A stretch of 64,000 bases of DNA. Source: Lachnospiraceae bacterium (lineage in GTDB: Bacteria; Bacillota; Clostridia; Lachnospirales; Lachnospiraceae). This document shows, piece by piece, positions 62,611-64,000 of this stretch (its first letter is position 1; the number at the start of each line of letters is the position of its first letter). Made by a program: the position numbers and the translations under genes. Below the pieces are notes generated by a model. The model worked only from the letters and a program-made list of their open reading frames with translations. It ran no database searches and had not been told where the DNA came from. The DNA lies in assembly GCA_017408025.1 (NCBI GenBank), contig JAFQVJ010000041.1:1-64000 (forward strand), read 5' to 3'.

Positions 62611-63117
62611 TTAATTCATATAATTTTTATATCCAACTTTTTCAAGCTTTTCAGCCTTAGCCACAACCTTTTCCTTCATGCCTTCCTTGTATACCTTAAG
62701 CTTCTCCAAAAGCTCTGGGTCATTCATAGCAAGCATTTTTGCTGCCAGAATTCCAGCATTCTGTCCACCGTTAATTGCAACTGTTGCCACTGGGATACCT
62801 GAAGGCATCTGAACGATAGAGTAAAGAGAATCAACTCCACCAAGTGACTTTGTATAGATAGGAACTCCTATAACTGGTAATGGGAATATAGCTGCTGCCA
62901 TTCCTGGAAGATGAGCGGCACCACCTGCACCAGCAATAATAACCTTAATACCCTTGCTCTCTGCTGATGTAGCATAATCATAGAAAATATCTGGCATTCT
63001 ATGCGCTGAGATAATAGTCATCTCGTAATCAATACCAAACTCCTCAAGGACCTCTGCAGCCTTGCTCATAACATCAAGATCTGAATCACTGCCCATTATA
63101 ATACCTACTTTTGCCAT
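62611..63117 (-). CDS. purE: N5-carboxyaminoimidazole ribonucleotide mutase (168 aa)
   Basis: Rearranges N5-CAIR to CAIR in purine synthesis (class I PurE). Landmarks are KVGIIMGSDSDLDVMSKAAE, TIISAHRMPDIFYDYA and GVPIYTKSLGGVDSLYSIVQ, with the catalytic His in SAHRMP. The frame extends to 63159, but GGAGG lies 5 bp before the ATG at 63117. No purK gene is in the window, so how N5-CAIR forms is not visible here. First gene of the operon. Confidence 0.95.
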   Translation of the reverse strand: MAKVGIIMGSDSDLDVMSKAAEVLEEFGIDYEMTIISAHRMPDIFYDYATSAESKGIKVIIAGAGGAAHLPGMAAAIFPLPVIGVPIYTKSLGGVDSLYSIVQMPSGIPVATVAINGGQNAGILAAKMLAMNDPELLEKLKVYKEGMKEKVVAKAEKLEKVGYKNYMN

Positions 63118-63160
63118 AGTGACCTCCATTTTTTTGTATAATTTGTTTATGTAAATCATC

Positions 63161-63220
63161 TTAGGGTGTGAAAAAATCGCACCCTAAAATAAATATACCC
63201 TATATGACTTGTCAAGTCAA
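63161..63220 (-). promoter_or_regulatory. pur operon promoter with palindrome and 5' hairpin
   Basis: On the minus strand, TTGACT (63215-63220), a 17-bp spacer and TATATT (63192-63197). A perfect palindrome, TGACTTG-N-CAAGTCA (63205-63219), covers most of the -35 and the first part of the spacer and could be an operator. Near the start point the transcript forms an 8-bp hairpin, TTAGGGTG with CACCCTAA (63161-63168 and 63180-63187). No PurR-box or purine riboswitch consensus was found. Confidence 0.65.
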
Positions 63221-63322
63221 TCAATTCCTTTAGTTGTTTAACCAGTTGCTTTGTTTATTTGGAGCTATTTCACCCACTTATATACAAGCACATGTGAATG
63301 GTGACCTTTTGACACTTCAATC

Positions 63323-64000
63323 TTAACTGTTAAACGCCTCATTAAGCTTCTCTGTGCCTGGAAGAACAAATCGTCCATCTTCAATGATTGTAATCTTCTC
63401 ACCACTCTTTGTGTAGGCTGATATATCCAGCAATTCTTCATATGGAATGGTAATATCTGTATGACATCCAAAATATGCCTTTTCTATGTCTGTGTGACGA
63501 AGAGCAGAACACTCATTTTCTCTTGCTATAATCGCCTTGCCATCAGGATTGTATGTCATGGAATCCTCTTCAAATGAATAGCATGTATCACCAACAGCGA
63601 AGTGTGGTCCCATCTTCTCTACAATAAGAATTGGAAGCTTGTATACAATATCATACTTCTTGCCGATAACATATGCTGTTGTATTTGTACCAATAGCAAA
63701 TTCACCGATTGGAAGAGTCTCGTGGTTGTGAAGGAGATTATCTTTGATAAATCTCTTGTTCTCTTCTTCATTTTCAAAATTCTTACATGTATACTCTGCT
63801 ACCTTACCATCCTTAAATGTAATATATAAATCAGTATACTTCAATCCGTTTAAGTACACCTCACTGACATTGAGAACACCTTCTGTTCCTGTAAGCCTTG
63901 GAGATGTGAATACTTCTCCCACAGGTACATTTACATCTGCGAGACAGTTTTCAAAAAGAGTCTCTTTCTCTGGATTATTAAGAGTCTGCATCATTACCTT
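63323..64000 (-). CDS. M29-family metallo-aminopeptidase, 5' end outside the window
   Basis: C-terminal part (at least 225 residues, in frame to base 64000) of a thermophilic-type aminopeptidase (AmpS/PepS-like). Landmarks are GEVFTSPRLTGTEGVL, LPIGEFAIGTNTTAYVIGKK and VEKMGPHFAVGDTCYSFEED, which hold metal ligands in the family. Full-length members have about 400 residues, so roughly half is missing beyond the edge. The Met at 63994 is internal, not a start. Confidence 0.85.
   Translation of the reverse strand, partial: KVMMQTLNNPEKETLFENCLADVNVPVGEVFTSPRLTGTEGVLNVSEVYLNGLKYTDLYITFKDGKVAEYTCKNFENEEENKRFIKDNLLHNHETLPIGEFAIGTNTTAYVIGKKYDIVYKLPILIVEKMGPHFAVGDTCYSFEEDSMTYNPDGKAIIARENECSALRHTDIEKAYFGCHTDITIPYEELLDISAYTKSGEKITIIEDGRFVLPGTEKLNEAFNS

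Noticed and set aside
63118-63322. Purine riboswitch or PurR box upstream of purE
   Set aside because: Only an 8-bp hairpin and a 15-bp palindrome are present; the three-helix aptamer pattern and CCGAAC-type box are absent.

Overview
The window is a gene-dense, low-GC chromosomal segment from an anaerobic Firmicute, most likely a Lachnospiraceae-type member of the Clostridia. The evidence is gene content: a fused AccD-AccA inside a compact fab/acc operon, tig-clpP-clpX, SPFH/NfeD, AgrC/AgrA-like GHKL and LytTR proteins, a GH5 lipoprotein, cohesin and dockerin proteins, and a small conserved protein typical of the family beside radA. The species cannot be fixed from this sequence. Most genes lie on the minus strand in long operons with short gaps.

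Region by region. 1-2.3 kb: an IS30-family element abuts the 3' end of an agrB-like quorum-sensing gene, and no agrD is visible. agrB has a tandem LytTR-type operator. 2.6-11.5 kb: one minus-strand operon for fatty-acid synthesis, acpP-fabD-fabG-fabF-accB-fabZ-accC-accDA-fabK-like. It has a strong promoter overlapped by a FabT-like palindrome and ends at a strong terminator. fabH and the regulator gene are not in the window. 11.5-20 kb: a cell-envelope block with an ABC-2 exporter (ATPase plus two permeases), an LtaS-like synthase, a YdcF protein, a secreted ComEC-like metallo-beta-lactamase-fold protein and a GH5 glycanase lipoprotein. 20-26.5 kb: an Rsm22-like methyltransferase diverges from inorganic pyrophosphatase, followed by PAP2 phosphatase, a membrane-free GHKL kinase with a LytTR regulator, SPFH/NfeD and signal peptidase I. 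26.5-35.4 kb: GNAT, aminopeptidase P, LysR regulator, BioY, RecO, Era and an M16C protease. 35.5-40.3 kb: the fructose PTS operon fruK-fruA-ptsH-ptsI. 40.4-43.7 kb: tig-clpP-clpX. 43.8-46 kb: the main plus-strand block, with DJ-1/PfpI, a repeat-containing lipoprotein and a CYTH protein. 46-49.5 kb: CapA-like lipoprotein, D-2-hydroxyacid dehydrogenase and HD-GYP protein. 49.6-49.9 kb: tRNA-Leu(UAG) and tRNA-Trp(CCA), divergently transcribed. 50-55 kb: a soluble chemotaxis-type protein, RadA, the small conserved protein and ClpC. 55-59.5 kb: a membrane-anchored cohesin protein next to a dockerin-bearing putative peptidoglycan hydrolase. 59.5-63.2 kb: purE-purM-purN-purD. 63.3 kb to the end: an M29 aminopeptidase truncated by the window edge.

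The observations most worth following up are these. (i) The adjacent cohesin and dockerin genes look like a private surface-assembly pair built around a wall hydrolase and a very acidic cytoplasmic tail rather than a cellulosome. (ii) A palindromic repeat (13-bp invariant arms, TCGAG loop) occurs three times in one orientation, each time just after a minus-strand terminator-like hairpin, with flanks that change but still pair. (iii) The agrB locus combines a LytTR tandem operator with an IS30 insertion exactly where agrD is expected. (iv) HPr in the fructose operon has Lys at position 46 in place of the regulatory Ser. (v) Several palindromes overlap promoters (acpP, fruK, purE, rsm22/ppa) and are candidate operators. 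No CRISPR array, rRNA, prophage or recognisable riboswitch was seen.
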